Assembly: GCA_017443595.1 (NCBI GenBank)
Contig: JAFSYU010000020.1
Location: forward strand, 64,001-128,000
DNA from: Clostridia bacterium
Lineage (GTDB): Bacteria > Bacillota > Clostridia > Oscillospirales > CAG-272
DNA length: 64,000 nucleotides
Reading direction: 5' to 3'
The position numbers and the translations under genes are program-made. The notes below the pieces were generated by a model that saw only the letters and a program-made list of their open reading frames with translations, was not told the origin of the DNA and did not search any database. Each line of letters opens with the position of its first letter. Position 1 is the first letter of the stretch. Below are positions 44,600 to 53,568 of the stretch, in pieces.

Positions 44600-45805
44600 T
44601 TAATTTTTAAAAACCACGTTATCTCCGAACACGGTCATAACGCATTTTCCGTACACTTTTTTGCCTTCAAACGGCGTTGATCTTCCTTTTGATAAAAACC
44701 TGTCCGGATCGATCTCATATTCACAGTTCAGATCCCACACGGAATATCCGCTTTCTTCAATACCGAATCTCTTTCTCGGCGCTTCGCTCATCATATATAC
44801 GAGCCGGTCGAGCGTCATCACGTTCTTTTTCACAAGCTCCGTGTAAAGCACGGGAAACGCCGTTTCAAGCCCGACTATGCCGAATGCGCTGCCCGCCAGC
44901 CCTTTCGCTTTCTCCTGTACGGAATGAGGCGCGTGGTCCGTCGCTATCATGTCAACCGTTCCGTCGATCGCGGCTTCTATAAGCGCTTCTTTATCTTCCC
45001 GCGAACGCAGAGGCGGATTCATTTTGAAGCGTCCGTCTTCGCGCAGATCGTTTTCGTCTAAGATCAGATAATGCGGCGCGGTCTCGCAGGTGACGTCAAC
45101 ACCGCTTTTTTTCGCCTGACGTATGAGCTCCGCGCTTTCTTTCGTTGAAATATGGCAGACGTGGTATTTGCAGCCGGTCTTTGCGGCGAGATTTAAATCT
45201 CTTTCTATCTGCCGCCATTCGCTCTCCGAGCATATACCCTTATGGTTATGCAAGCGCGCGTATTCTCCGTCGTGTATGTATCCGCCGTGCAGCAAAGAGT
45301 TGTCCTCACAGTGCGCGGCTATTATTTTGCCGCATTGTTTGGCGATCTTCATCGCAGATTCCATAACAGAATCGTTCTGTACGCCCGAGCCGTCGTCGGA
45401 AAAAGCTATCGCGTATTCCGACAGAGCGTCTATATCAACGATCTCCAGACCTTGTCGTCCGATAGTTATACAGGCGTACGGGTGGACATTTATGACCGCG
45501 TCGCGCTTTATGATATCAATCTGTGTTTTTATATTCTCAATACTGTCCGGCGCCGGGTCGAGGTTCGGCATAGTGCAGACGTCCGTGTATCCGCCCGCGG
45601 CGGCGGACATACTGCCGGACTTTATCGTTTCTTTATAAGAATAACCCGGCTCACGAAAATGCACGTGCACATCGCAAAAGCCGGGTAAAACTGTATAACC
45701 TTTTTTGATATATCCGCAAAGTGAAGCCGGAAAGTTTGATGAAACAGCAAAGGAGAGGTCCGTTTGTATTTCCTTTTTATTTCCCGTTTTAAATACGCTG
45801 TTCAT
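44600..45805 (-). CDS. pyrC: Dihydroorotase
   Basis: 401 residues from the ATG at 45805 (GGAG 6 bases upstream). Zinc amidohydrolase: DVHVHFREPG near 45-54, a His in AAHCEDNS, and TDHAPHS near 290-296. It cyclises carbamoyl aspartate to dihydroorotate. The N-terminal 40 residues are shorter or different from the usual composite domain of long dihydroorotases. It has its own promoter; the 357-base repeat block follows it before carB. Confidence 0.94.
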   Translation of the reverse strand: MNSVFKTGNKKEIQTDLSFAVSSNFPASLCGYIKKGYTVLPGFCDVHVHFREPGYSYKETIKSGSMSAAAGGYTDVCTMPNLDPAPDSIENIKTQIDIIKRDAVINVHPYACITIGRQGLEIVDIDALSEYAIAFSDDGSGVQNDSVMESAMKIAKQCGKIIAAHCEDNSLLHGGYIHDGEYARLHNHKGICSESEWRQIERDLNLAAKTGCKYHVCHISTKESAELIRQAKKSGVDVTCETAPHYLILDENDLREDGRFKMNPPLRSREDKEALIEAAIDGTVDMIATDHAPHSVQEKAKGLAGSAFGIVGLETAFPVLYTELVKKNVMTLDRLVYMMSEAPRKRFGIEESGYSVWDLNCEYEIDPDRFLSKGRSTPFEGKKVYGKCVMTVFGDNVVFKN

Positions 45806-45910
45806 ACGTTTCTCCGAAAAACGACACACGGGCGGCATGGCGGCGCAAGATCTGCGCCTTAAACGATATTGCCGACATCACGGTATCGGTTTAAAAATCT
45901 TATTTGATAT

Positions 45911-45939
45911 AATATACCACAAAACACTCATTTTGTCAA
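45911..45939 (-). promoter_or_regulatory. Promoter of pyrC and the pyrimidine cluster
   Basis: Minus strand TTGACA (45939-45934), 17 bases ending TTGTGG, TATATT (45916-45911). The leader of about 100 bases contains a GGCGCA-GATCT-TGCGCC hairpin (about 45843-45859), but no PyrR-binding consensus was recognised. Confidence 0.82.
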
Positions 45940-45993
45940 TGTGATATCATAATATTTCAAAATTATTTTACCAATATCGTGATTTTTATAGCA

Positions 45994-47817
45994 TTACTCA
46001 ACGGTAACGCTCTTTGCCAGGTTTCTCGGTTTGTCTACGTCGCAGCCGCGGAGAACGGCGGTGTAATACGCGTAAGTCTGTACGGGTATTATTGCAACTA
46101 TAGGCATAAGATATTTGTTTGTCTGCGGGAGTTTTATATACTCGTCGCAGATATCCGCGTTTTCGCCGGTGCAGGAGGAAACGAGTACGACGTGACCGCC
46201 GCGCGCGCGGACTTCTTTTACGTTGCTGACCGTTTTCTCCGCAATATCCGGATCGGTTATTATCGCCATGCACGGAACGCCGGGCGTCACGAGCGATATA
46301 GTGCCGTGCTTCAGCTCGCCCGCCGCGTATGATTCGCAGTGCATATAAGATATTTCCTTTATCTTCATAGCGCCTTCACAGCCGGTCGCATAGTCCTGTC
46401 CGCGTCCGATTATATAGTAATCGCCGTGCGGTTTGTTGTATGCGGCAAATTTTTTATAAAGCTGTACGTATTTGTCGGTAAGAACTTCCGCCGCAAGCTC
46501 CGGCAATTTTGCCATATCCGAAAGGTAGTTTTTCAAAAACTCCTCGGTAACGGTCTTTCTGTCGTACGCGAGACGCGCGGTGAGCAAGTACATTATAAGC
46601 ACCTGCGCGGTAAACGCCTTTGTCGTCGCCACGGCTATTTCCGGGCCGCAGCGCGTATAAATGACCTCGTCCGCCTCGCGCGCGATCGAACTTCCGACAA
46701 CGTTTACGATGGCGCAGACCTTCGCGCCTTTTTCATGTGACAAACGCAGCGCCGCAAGCGAATCCGCCGTTTCACCCGACTGGGAGATTATAAACACGGT
46801 ATCGCCCGGTCCGACCATCGGATCGTCGTATCTGAATTCGGAAGCGATCGAAACGCTTACGTGTATTCTGCAAAGATGCTCTATCGAGTATTTGCCGAGA
46901 AGGCCCGCGTGCATAGCCGAGCCGCAGCCGACCACGAAAATGCGCTTTATATCCGACGTATCCGGTATTTCGGACTTGAAGATATTGCCCGCGCCGTCTT
47001 CGGTGTGCATGGAGATGAGCCGTCTTAACGTATCGGGCTGTTCGTATATCTCCTTTAACATAAAGTGCGGATAACCGCCTTTTTCAGCCGCTTCGATATC
47101 AAAATCCGCGTGGAGCAGTTTTTTGCCGTTTGTTATTTCATTGCCGGAAAGATCAAAAAATCTGATCTTGCCGTCTTTCAGCTCCGCAATCTCGTCCGTG
47201 TCCATAAGATAATAGTCTCTCGTATAGGATAAAATCGCGGGGATGTCTGACGCGATAAAGCATTCTCCGTCGCCTTGCGCGGCTATGAGCGGGCTGTCGC
47301 GTCTTACGGCGTAGATCGTATCCGTTTTATCGGAGAAGATTATGCCGAAAGCGTAAGAGCCGTGAAGCTGCGGGAGCGCTTTTGATATGGCTTTTACCGG
47401 GTCGCCGTCGTAGCAGCTGTCTATAACGTACGCCGCCGCTTCAGTATCGGTATCGGATACGAATTTCGCGCCTTTTGTCTCGGCGCTCTGGCGGAGATGC
47501 AGATAATTTTCAATGATCCCGTTGTGTACGAGCGTAACTCTGCCATAGCCGTGAGGGTGAGAGTTTCTGTCGGACGGTTCGCCGTGCGTCGCCCAGCGCG
47601 TATGGCCTATGCCTACGCAGCCCTCGGGCGCGCCGTTTTTGTCAAGTAATTCCTGTAAAGCGGAAAGTCTTCCCTTGGTCTTGAATATTTTCGTCTGCCC
47701 GTCAAGGCATACGGCAATACCCGCGGAGTCATATCCGCGGTATTCAAGCTTGGAAAGGCCTTTCATAATGATTTCGGCAGCGGCTTTTTTGCCGCTGTAG
47801 CCTACGATTCCACACAT
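45994..47817 (-). CDS. glmS: Glutamine-fructose-6-phosphate aminotransferase (isomerizing)
   Basis: 607 residues from the ATG at 47817, so that the mature chain starts with the nucleophile Cys (MCGIVGYSG). AGAGGT lies 9 bases upstream. The glutaminase half has GIGHTRWATHG near 70-80. Two SIS domains follow, with GCGSAMHAG near 301-309 and ISQSGETADS near 348-357. It makes glucosamine-6-phosphate for the cell wall. Longer readings upstream would be translated ribozyme sequence and are rejected. Controlled by the glmS ribozyme in its leader. Confidence 0.97.
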   Translation of the reverse strand: MCGIVGYSGKKAAAEIIMKGLSKLEYRGYDSAGIAVCLDGQTKIFKTKGRLSALQELLDKNGAPEGCVGIGHTRWATHGEPSDRNSHPHGYGRVTLVHNGIIENYLHLRQSAETKGAKFVSDTDTEAAAYVIDSCYDGDPVKAISKALPQLHGSYAFGIIFSDKTDTIYAVRRDSPLIAAQGDGECFIASDIPAILSYTRDYYLMDTDEIAELKDGKIRFFDLSGNEITNGKKLLHADFDIEAAEKGGYPHFMLKEIYEQPDTLRRLISMHTEDGAGNIFKSEIPDTSDIKRIFVVGCGSAMHAGLLGKYSIEHLCRIHVSVSIASEFRYDDPMVGPGDTVFIISQSGETADSLAALRLSHEKGAKVCAIVNVVGSSIAREADEVIYTRCGPEIAVATTKAFTAQVLIMYLLTARLAYDRKTVTEEFLKNYLSDMAKLPELAAEVLTDKYVQLYKKFAAYNKPHGDYYIIGRGQDYATGCEGAMKIKEISYMHCESYAAGELKHGTISLVTPGVPCMAIITDPDIAEKTVSNVKEVRARGGHVVLVSSCTGENADICDEYIKLPQTNKYLMPIVAIIPVQTYAYYTAVLRGCDVDKPRNLAKSVTVE

Positions 47818-47847
47818 AGAAAAGTACCTCTGTTCAATTTTATTTTT

Positions 47848-47995
47848 CGCTGCATAAAAACGGCTTTGTTTCGCGGTCTCCCGCGGTTTTTGACCGTTTT
47901 CTTCGGGCTGCAGCGGCACGGAGGGTATCCGCCGAATCTTTCGATAACCCCCACCTCGTCAACCGCTGAGGTATTGCGGTCCCGGCGCTATGCTT
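47848..47995 (-). ncRNA. glmS ribozyme-riboswitch
   Basis: Reading the minus strand, the leader shows the core sequence: AGCGCC (self-cleavage expected between A47989 and G47988), then GCGGTTGACGAGGTGGGGGTTATCGAAAG split around conserved GUUGACGAGG and GGUUAUCGA blocks, UUCGGCGGAU-CCUCCG and GCAGCCCGAAG, followed by the accessory helices (ACCGCGGGAGACCGCG, AAAACGGC pairing). GlcN6P acts as cofactor for cleavage, which lowers glmS mRNA. It lies 30 bases upstream of the glmS start, as usual. Confidence 0.95.
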
Positions 47996-48051
47996 ACGCA
48001 TTGGGTATGCCCGGCTTATGTTCTCTCCTTTCCGCAAAGTCGGACGCTCTA

Positions 48052-48080
48052 ATTATAGTGATCTTTATGGCTTTTATAAA
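48052..48080 (-). promoter_or_regulatory. Probable glmS promoter
   Basis: Minus strand TTTATA (48080-48075), 17 bases, TATAAT (48057-48052). This would start the transcript about 57 bases before the ribozyme cleavage site. The -10 box is perfect; the -35 box is weak. Confidence 0.65.
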
Positions 48081-48110
48081 CAATATTTTGTAAAAACAAT
48101 GTAAAATCGT

Positions 48111-48822
48111 CCGACAGCCTTCCCCTTTGGGATCAGGCTCCTCCTCCGGGGGAGCTGTCGCCGTATGGCGACTGAGGGAGTCGCCTTCTCGGTCGGAGAA
48201 GGCAGGAACGCCGGATCTTTTTTTACTGTCCCCCTTGGGGAAAGTGTCGGCGGAGCCGACGAAAGGGGCTATTAAACAGATAGTTTTTTAGCCTCTTCTG
48301 TCACGCTTGCGCGTGCCACCTTCTCCAATGGAGAAGGTAAGCGGCGGGAGCAAGCCCCCGCCCTACAACTCCTTCCGTCACGGCAAAGCCGTGCCACCTC
48401 CCTCAAAAGGGAGGCAAAAAAGGCTCCTCCTTCGGGGGAGCTGTCGCCGTATGGCGACTGAGGGAGTCGCCTTCTCGGTCGGAGAAGGCAGGAGCGCCGG
48501 ATCTTTTTTTACTGTCCCCCTTGGGGAAAGTGTCGGCGGAGCCGACGAAAGGGGCTATTAAACAAATATATTCTTTAGCCTCTTCCGTCACTTCGTGACA
48601 CCTTCTCCAAGGGAGAAGGTATAAAGCCTCTTCTGTCACTTCGTGCCACATTCTCCAAGGGAGAAGGTAAGCGGCGGGAGCAAGCCCCCGCCCTACAATT
48701 CCTTCCGTCACGGCAAAGCCGTGACACCTCCCTCAAAAGGGAGGCAAAGCCTCATCCGTCAGCTGCGCTGACACCTTCTCCCAAAGGAGAAGGCTAACGG
48801 GCGATCAGTGATCGCCCGTTTG
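48111..48822. repeat. 700-base block of hairpin repeats with a segmental duplication
   Basis: No gene. Many short GC-rich palindromes occur: CTCCTCC(T/G)-GGGGGAG, GTCGCCGTATGGCGAC, GCCTTCTCGGTCGGAGAAGGC, GTGTCGGCGGAGCCGAC, CCTTCTCCAAGGGAGAAGG, GGCGGGAGCAAGCCCCCGCC, GTCACGGCAAAGCCGTGAC, CTCCCTCAAAAGGGAGG, GTCAGCTGCGCTGAC and GGGCGATCAGTGATCGCCC. Segment A (48136-48280) recurs almost exactly at 48422-48566, an offset of 286 bases. Segment B (48317-48418) recurs at 48647-48748. The spacing is irregular and units differ, so it is not a CRISPR. Confidence 0.85.
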
Positions 48823-48823
48823 T

Positions 48824-49501
48824 TTACGTATTTTTTATTTCTGCCTTATGTTCTTCCGTCACTCTGAAGCTCTCGACCGCTTTTCTGACCGTCATTTTGT
48901 GCACCTCGGGTGTAAGAAGCCTGTTTTTAAGATACGGTACAGTGTCGTCATACTGCTTTGCCAGAGCCGTGGCGAAATACCACGCGCACATCATATTGAC
49001 GTAATACTCGTCCGACTTTATGCCGGCGACGAGGTCGTTATATTCCGGTTTGAAATCCTCCCCCAAAAAGAATTTCATAAGTAAAAGGACTCCCACGCGC
49101 ACCGTATAAACTTCATCCGACTTTACCCATTCCCTTATCTTAACAATAAGCTTCCGTTTATGTTTTTTGAAAACGGCGGGAGATATCGTATCGCACGTTG
49201 ACCAGTTATCAATATACGGCATAAACGCTTCTATCGCGGCTATACATTCCTCTTCATCCCTGATATTCGATATAATGACCGAATGAAGATTGTTTTCCTC
49301 AAAGTATATATGCGGCAGCTCTGTCATATACTGCCGACGCTCGTCCTCCGTCAGCTGTTTGCAAACTTTTTTCAGTGCGGGAAAACGGACGCCTATCATT
49401 TTATCCTTATCCAGTCCCGGCGTCAGTTTATACGTAAATTCCTTATATTCCGCGTCAGCTTCTTTCATAAGAAGTCCGCGGACTTTTTCACTCGCTCCCA
49501 T
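48824..49501 (-). CDS. AlkD-like DNA alkylation-repair glycosylase (HEAT-repeat)
   Basis: 225 residues, all-helical. The AlkD family features are visible: IGVRFPALKKVCKQL near 36-50, the NWSTCDTISP stretch near 98-107 (Trp and Asp of the DNA-binding cleft), and TVRVGVLLLMKFFL near 132-145 with the conserved Arg. Related enzymes remove bulky alkylated bases such as 3-methyladenine and 7-methylguanine derivatives. Single gene; repeat block downstream, HNH gene upstream in the same direction. Confidence 0.88.
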   Translation of the reverse strand: MGASEKVRGLLMKEADAEYKEFTYKLTPGLDKDKMIGVRFPALKKVCKQLTEDERRQYMTELPHIYFEENNLHSVIISNIRDEEECIAAIEAFMPYIDNWSTCDTISPAVFKKHKRKLIVKIREWVKSDEVYTVRVGVLLLMKFFLGEDFKPEYNDLVAGIKSDEYYVNMMCAWYFATALAKQYDDTVPYLKNRLLTPEVHKMTVRKAVESFRVTEEHKAEIKNT

Positions 49502-49547
49502 TTTTCTGTTTCAAAACCCCTGTTACATACAGGAATTTATTTTCCTT

Positions 49548-51329
49548 TTATATTATTTTATCGCCTTTTTTCCTGTTGCATTTCCAACACAGCGTTTGAA
49601 GATTACTTTCTTCCGTAAATCCGCCTTTTGTTACCGGAATTATGTGGTCTATTTCAAGTAAAAGATTCGGTTCTTTTTTTGTGGAATTACCGCAGTATCG
49701 GCAAGTATAATTATCTCTTTCCTTGATCTTCTGACGCAATTTGCTTGTCATAAGCAACCGTTGTTCTTTTGAAAATGACGAGACAGTTAATTTGCTTTCG
49801 AGAGCTTTTATTAACCGAACAATCAAGTCTTCCGTCATAGGAATTGTAAACGTCCTTTGCGCTTTTCCACCGTTAGACGTATAAGAAAACTTATATTCGA
49901 CATTTAATACGTTTTCGTTGATAATAGCAAAGCCGAGTCTTGAATAAAAACCGTCTGCGTCATTTTCCATTACGAAATCCGGCACATTTTCGATGTATTG
50001 CTGAATTTCATCTTTTTGCTTATCAATTATTTGCTTTGCTTCTTTTAACGTTTCAAGCTCTTCAACAAGCAAATGTAATTTTTGTATTTGCTTCGGATAA
50101 ATAGTCTTGTCAGGATAAAAATACTTAATTACATATTCAAGCGGGCTGTTTTCCGCGCTTGCAAAAACCGATGATGATACCTCGGCGGTAAACGGTGATA
50201 TGCTTTTCTGATATGGGTGTACGTAATTATATACGTCTTCGTGTAATGTCGAATTACGCGTAATATTCGTTCCGAACAGGATTGAGATCGCCTTTGCTTT
50301 CTCGTCAATATAGCCGTTGAATTCTCGCTGCTTTGACATCAAAGATTCACACGTCTCTTTTATTTCTTTGAATTCATACGATCTGTAATAATCAAGGATT
50401 ATTTTTCTGTTGTCTATTATCCTTGTTATTTCATCGTTTGACTGTTCTATTATTTTGTCTAAAATATCCCATTCTTCACTGTCAGACGATTTTACCTTTT
50501 TTATATTGTGAATAGTTCGTTTAATTAGCTCCGTGACACATTTATCCAATTCATTTATATCGTTTTCGGACACAAGAATTGATTTGTTGTCATTTGAATA
50601 ATCTATAATATCATTAACCCGTTCATAATAGTTATGTTGTATGTCCTCTAACCGCTGCGCTTCCTGCTCTCTGCAATATTTGTTATATTCACTTTTGCTC
50701 ATCAATAGTGATTTATCTTTATTCAATTCGATAAGGCGACCTTCACGGATACATAACCGTGAGCTTAGCTGACTTCTTCCGGCGGGAGAAGTATATTGAA
50801 CGCGCACGTTGTATACAGGATCCGTATTTTGCAAACAATACAATACTTGCTGTTCGATTTTTTTATATGTTGTTATGCCCTTGAATTCATTATTATTCAG
50901 AAACTCGCGCAGCAAACTTGCGTATTCTCGTTTATTTCTTACAATTTCAATGGACCTCGGAAGCAGGTATTCGCGTTCTTGGAACAATTTGATTTCGTCG
51001 TAAGTTGAAACAGCTTTGCGGCTTTTTACACTAACAGAATAATCAAAATGATCAAAGCGTATCCAACCGGAGAGATTCAAGGATTTTAAGACACTATTCT
51101 GCAATTTGCTGTATAATGAGTTGTATTTGCTATGACGAATAATAAGTGTAACAATATACGCTATAACGAAAGCGGCAAGCACTGAAGAAATGATATTGAA
51201 AGCGATCTTGTTTTCTATAAACACTAAATCAACAATACAAATAATCGATGACAGGATAAGCAGTATTATATTTACTTTTTTTGCGTTTTTGTATTTTCTT
51301 TCCGCAACATATAACTCTTGTAAATCCAC
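49548..51329 (-). CDS. Membrane-anchored protein with C-terminal HNH endonuclease domain
   Basis: 593 residues from the GTG at 51329, which has AGAGGAG 6 bases upstream; an ATG at 51374 would add 15 residues but has no ribosome site. Two membrane segments lie near the N-terminus (about 20-40 NIILLILSSIICIVDLVFI and 43-66 FNIISSVLAAFVIAYIVTLI). A long charged, coiled-coil-like middle follows. Near the end is an HNH domain: CRYC, LEIDHIIPVTKGG, NLQTLCWKCNRKKGDK, i.e. Zn-type McrA-like HNH with both CxxC pairs. The gene is clearly AT-richer than its neighbours. It lies 72 bases after the HerA-like gene on the same strand. Nuclease target unknown; defence is possible but unproven. Confidence 0.8.
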   Translation of the reverse strand: MDLQELYVAERKYKNAKKVNIILLILSSIICIVDLVFIENKIAFNIISSVLAAFVIAYIVTLIIRHSKYNSLYSKLQNSVLKSLNLSGWIRFDHFDYSVSVKSRKAVSTYDEIKLFQEREYLLPRSIEIVRNKREYASLLREFLNNNEFKGITTYKKIEQQVLYCLQNTDPVYNVRVQYTSPAGRSQLSSRLCIREGRLIELNKDKSLLMSKSEYNKYCREQEAQRLEDIQHNYYERVNDIIDYSNDNKSILVSENDINELDKCVTELIKRTIHNIKKVKSSDSEEWDILDKIIEQSNDEITRIIDNRKIILDYYRSYEFKEIKETCESLMSKQREFNGYIDEKAKAISILFGTNITRNSTLHEDVYNYVHPYQKSISPFTAEVSSSVFASAENSPLEYVIKYFYPDKTIYPKQIQKLHLLVEELETLKEAKQIIDKQKDEIQQYIENVPDFVMENDADGFYSRLGFAIINENVLNVEYKFSYTSNGGKAQRTFTIPMTEDLIVRLIKALESKLTVSSFSKEQRLLMTSKLRQKIKERDNYTCRYCGNSTKKEPNLLLEIDHIIPVTKGGFTEESNLQTLCWKCNRKKGDKII

Positions 51330-51401
51330 TATGCACTCCTCTTTTGTGCTATAATATTCGCTTTTGTTTTGCAACAGTGACAGATTACATACGATCAGTC
51401 G

Positions 51402-52877
51402 TTAAAACCATTTCTTTATCGTACCTAAAATTCCGCGGGTCACGGATCTGCCGAGTTCTCTGCCTATGGTGTTCATAGCCGAGTTTGCGACTTTTCCGGC
51501 GTAGCTCGTTTTCTTTTTCGTTTGTGTTTTGGCTTTTTCCTTTTCTTTTGCCTTCTTCTCTTCTTCCTTGCGCTTTTCTTCTTCCTCTATCTCGTTCTGC
51601 GCTGTTATCAGCTCATACGCGGATTCGTTATCCACGTAGTTTTCATATTTTCCGTACAGATCGTCCGCTTTTATCTCCGCGGCGCGTCTGTCGTCGTCTA
51701 TCGTACCCATGGCGGACTGCGGCGGAAGCACCGTTGCGCGCTCCACGACGGACGGGCGGCCTTTTTCATCTAAGAAACTTATCAGAGCCTCGCCCGTGCC
51801 TAAGTCCGTTATCGCCTGCTCGGTATCAAAATTCGGATTTGCGCGGAAAGACTGCGCGGCGGCTTTTATCGCTCTCTGCTCAAGCGGAGTATAAGCGCGC
51901 AGCGCGTGCTGTACGCGGTTGCCGAGCTGCGCCAGAATGGGATTGGGAATATCCGACGGCTGCTGAGTTATGAAATAAACGCCCACGCCCTTTGAGCGTA
52001 TGAGCTTGACGACCTGCTCCACCTTATCTGTAAGCGTGCTTTTCGCGCCGTTGAAAAGCAGATGCGCCTCGTCAAAGAAGAACACGAGCCTCGGTTTTTC
52101 CGGATCGCCCACCTCCGGCAGCTCCTCAAACAGCTCGGCTAAAAGCCACAGCATGAACGTTGAGTAAAGCAAAGGCGATTGGAAAAGCTTTGCACAGTGC
52201 AGTATGTTTATATATCCGCGCCCGTTTTCATCCGTCTGCATCCAGTCCTTTATATCTATATCCGGTTCGCCGAAAAACGCTTCTCCGCCCGCGTCTTCAA
52301 GCTGAAGCAAAGCTCTCTGTATAGCGCCGGCGGACTGCTTTGAAATATTGCCGTATTTGTTTAAAAGCTCCGCGGAATGATCCGTTATGTACGCAACCAT
52401 GCTGCGTATGTCTTTAAGGTCTGTCAGAAGCCAGCCGTTGTCGTCCGCAACGCGGAAAGCTATTGACAAAACGCCGCTCTGAACGTCGGACAACCCGAGC
52501 AGACGCGTGAAAAGCGACGCGCCCATATCCGAAACCGTAGTTCTTACGGGATGACCGCCCTCACCGAAAACGTCCCAGAAACGCACGGGAAAGCTTTTGT
52601 ATTCAAACTTGTCCGGATCGTAACCCATGCCGGACAGACGCTTGTCTATCGCCTCGGACCTTACGCCGCGCTTGACGCACCCGGCAAGATCGCCTTTTAC
52701 GTCGGCTAAAAACACCGGAACGCCCATGTCCGAAAATGATTCCGCCATAACTTTCAGCGTTATCGTTTTGCCCGTGCCCGTCGCGCCGCATATAAGGCCG
52801 TGGCGGTTTGCCATCTTCGGCAGTATATGCGCCTCCACTTCGCCTTTTCCTATTATGATCCTGTTATCTGACAGCAT
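51402..52877 (-). CDS. HerA-like ATPase (DUF853/YjgR family)
   Basis: 491 residues. Walker A GATGTGKT near 33-40, Walker [13 protein letters not shown] near 264-275, and the [27 protein letters not shown] stretch (landmark around 298-324) are typical of the DUF853 branch of the HerA/FtsK superfamily. After about residue 400 comes a Glu/Lys-rich coiled coil ([20 protein letters not shown]) and a short basic tail. DNA-translocating ATPase fold; the physiological role of this branch is not established. AGAGG lies 8 bases before the ATG. Confidence 0.88.
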   Translation of the reverse strand: MLSDNRIIIGKGEVEAHILPKMANRHGLICGATGTGKTITLKVMAESFSDMGVPVFLADVKGDLAGCVKRGVRSEAIDKRLSGMGYDPDKFEYKSFPVRFWDVFGEGGHPVRTTVSDMGASLFTRLLGLSDVQSGVLSIAFRVADDNGWLLTDLKDIRSMVAYITDHSAELLNKYGNISKQSAGAIQRALLQLEDAGGEAFFGEPDIDIKDWMQTDENGRGYINILHCAKLFQSPLLYSTFMLWLLAELFEELPEVGDPEKPRLVFFFDEAHLLFNGAKSTLTDKVEQVVKLIRSKGVGVYFITQQPSDIPNPILAQLGNRVQHALRAYTPLEQRAIKAAAQSFRANPNFDTEQAITDLGTGEALISFLDEKGRPSVVERATVLPPQSAMGTIDDDRRAAEIKADDLYGKYENYVDNESAYELITAQNEIEEEEKRKEEEKKAKEKEKAKTQTKKKTSYAGKVANSAMNTIGRELGRSVTRGILGTIKKWF

Positions 52878-52914
52878 ATTATGACCTCTCGTTATCAGTT
52901 GTTTTTACATAGTC

Positions 52915-52943
52915 ATAGTATCATATATGAGCTGTATTGTCAA
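52915..52943 (-). promoter_or_regulatory. Promoter of the HerA-like/HNH genes
   Basis: Minus strand TTGACA (52943-52938), 17 bases, TACTAT (52920-52915), 38 bases before the ATG at 52877. Confidence 0.8.
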
Positions 52944-52996
52944 CACTTAAAGGAAATTTTTGCGCCCCGCCGCGCTTTTTTGCCGCAAAATGAATC

Positions 52997-53025
52997 TTGA
53001 CAACGATTTTGATTTGTGGTATCAT
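52997..53025 (+). promoter_or_regulatory. Promoter placed for a leaderless mRNA (gene at 53032)
   Basis: TTGACA (52997-53002), 17 bases ending TTGTGG, TATCAT (53020-53025). The ATG at 53032 is 7 bases downstream of the -10 box, i.e. at the expected transcription start. No ribosome site precedes it. Confidence 0.75.
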
Positions 53026-53031
53026 AAGCGT

Positions 53032-53568
53032 ATGAAATACAAAAGCTTATACGGTAAAGATGAACTGATCGCAAGGTGGGACGATATAACGTCGCCCGCC
53101 CGTTTTGCCGGTGCGAACGATACGCTTGACTGGGTATACAATTCTTTCCGAAAAGGAGATTCGGTCAAGCTCGTAAAAAAACCGCGCGCGGCGTACGATC
53201 CTTACGCAACGGTTTTCCGCGGTAAAATAGAGGAAACAAAGACCGGCAGCCAGATACGGGGCGTTTATACAAAAGGGCTGTTTGATTATATCATAACGCT
53301 TGTGATAGCGGTCGTATATTTCGGCGTATGCGCCGAGTATCTGTCGCGAGCGTCTGACAGAACGCTGCCGCTTATACTTATATCGGTCGGTATTATAGTG
53401 ATACTTTTCGCGCTTATACCGTTTCCCGGCAAGCGCAGAAAATACGGCGCGCTTATACGCAAAGTAACGGGCGACGGCGAAGCAAAACCGTCAAATAAGC
53501 CCGCGGAAGAGCCGGTATATGCGGAAAAAGAAAAATACAAATTCAGAGTAACGGGGAGAAAAAAATAA
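53032..53568 (+). CDS. Small membrane protein of unknown function (first of a pair)
   Basis: 178 residues from the ATG at 53032. N-terminal soluble part begins MKYKSLYGKDELIARWDD; two membrane segments follow at about 82-103 (FDYIITLVIAVVYFGVCAEY) and 111-131 (LPLILISVGIIVILFALIPF), then a basic tail. Not recognised. The N-terminal K/G-Y-x-SLY-x-K pattern recurs in the next gene's product. A longer in-frame start at 52960 would run through the promoter and is rejected. It ends in TAATG, sharing one base with the next start codon. Confidence 0.7.
   Translation: MKYKSLYGKDELIARWDDITSPARFAGANDTLDWVYNSFRKGDSVKLVKKPRAAYDPYATVFRGKIEETKTGSQIRGVYTKGLFDYIITLVIAVVYFGVCAEYLSRASDRTLPLILISVGIIVILFALIPFPGKRRKYGALIRKVTGDGEAKPSNKPAEEPVYAEKEKYKFRVTGRKK

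Noticed and set aside
45806..45904. PyrR-type attenuator in the pyrC leader.
   Set aside because: A small hairpin exists, but no PyrR-binding loop consensus or terminator T-run was found.
47818..47919. N-terminal extension of GlmS by 34 residues.
   Set aside because: It would translate the glmS ribozyme and would bury the catalytic Cys that must follow the first Met.
48111..48822. CRISPR-like repeated block.
   Set aside because: Repeats are mixed palindromes of unequal length with no regular spacers, and no cas genes are near.
48797..48822. Terminator for the AlkD-like gene.
   Set aside because: GGGCGATCAGTGATCGCCC is a good stem, but no T-run follows on the minus strand; it matches the dispersed hairpin family instead.
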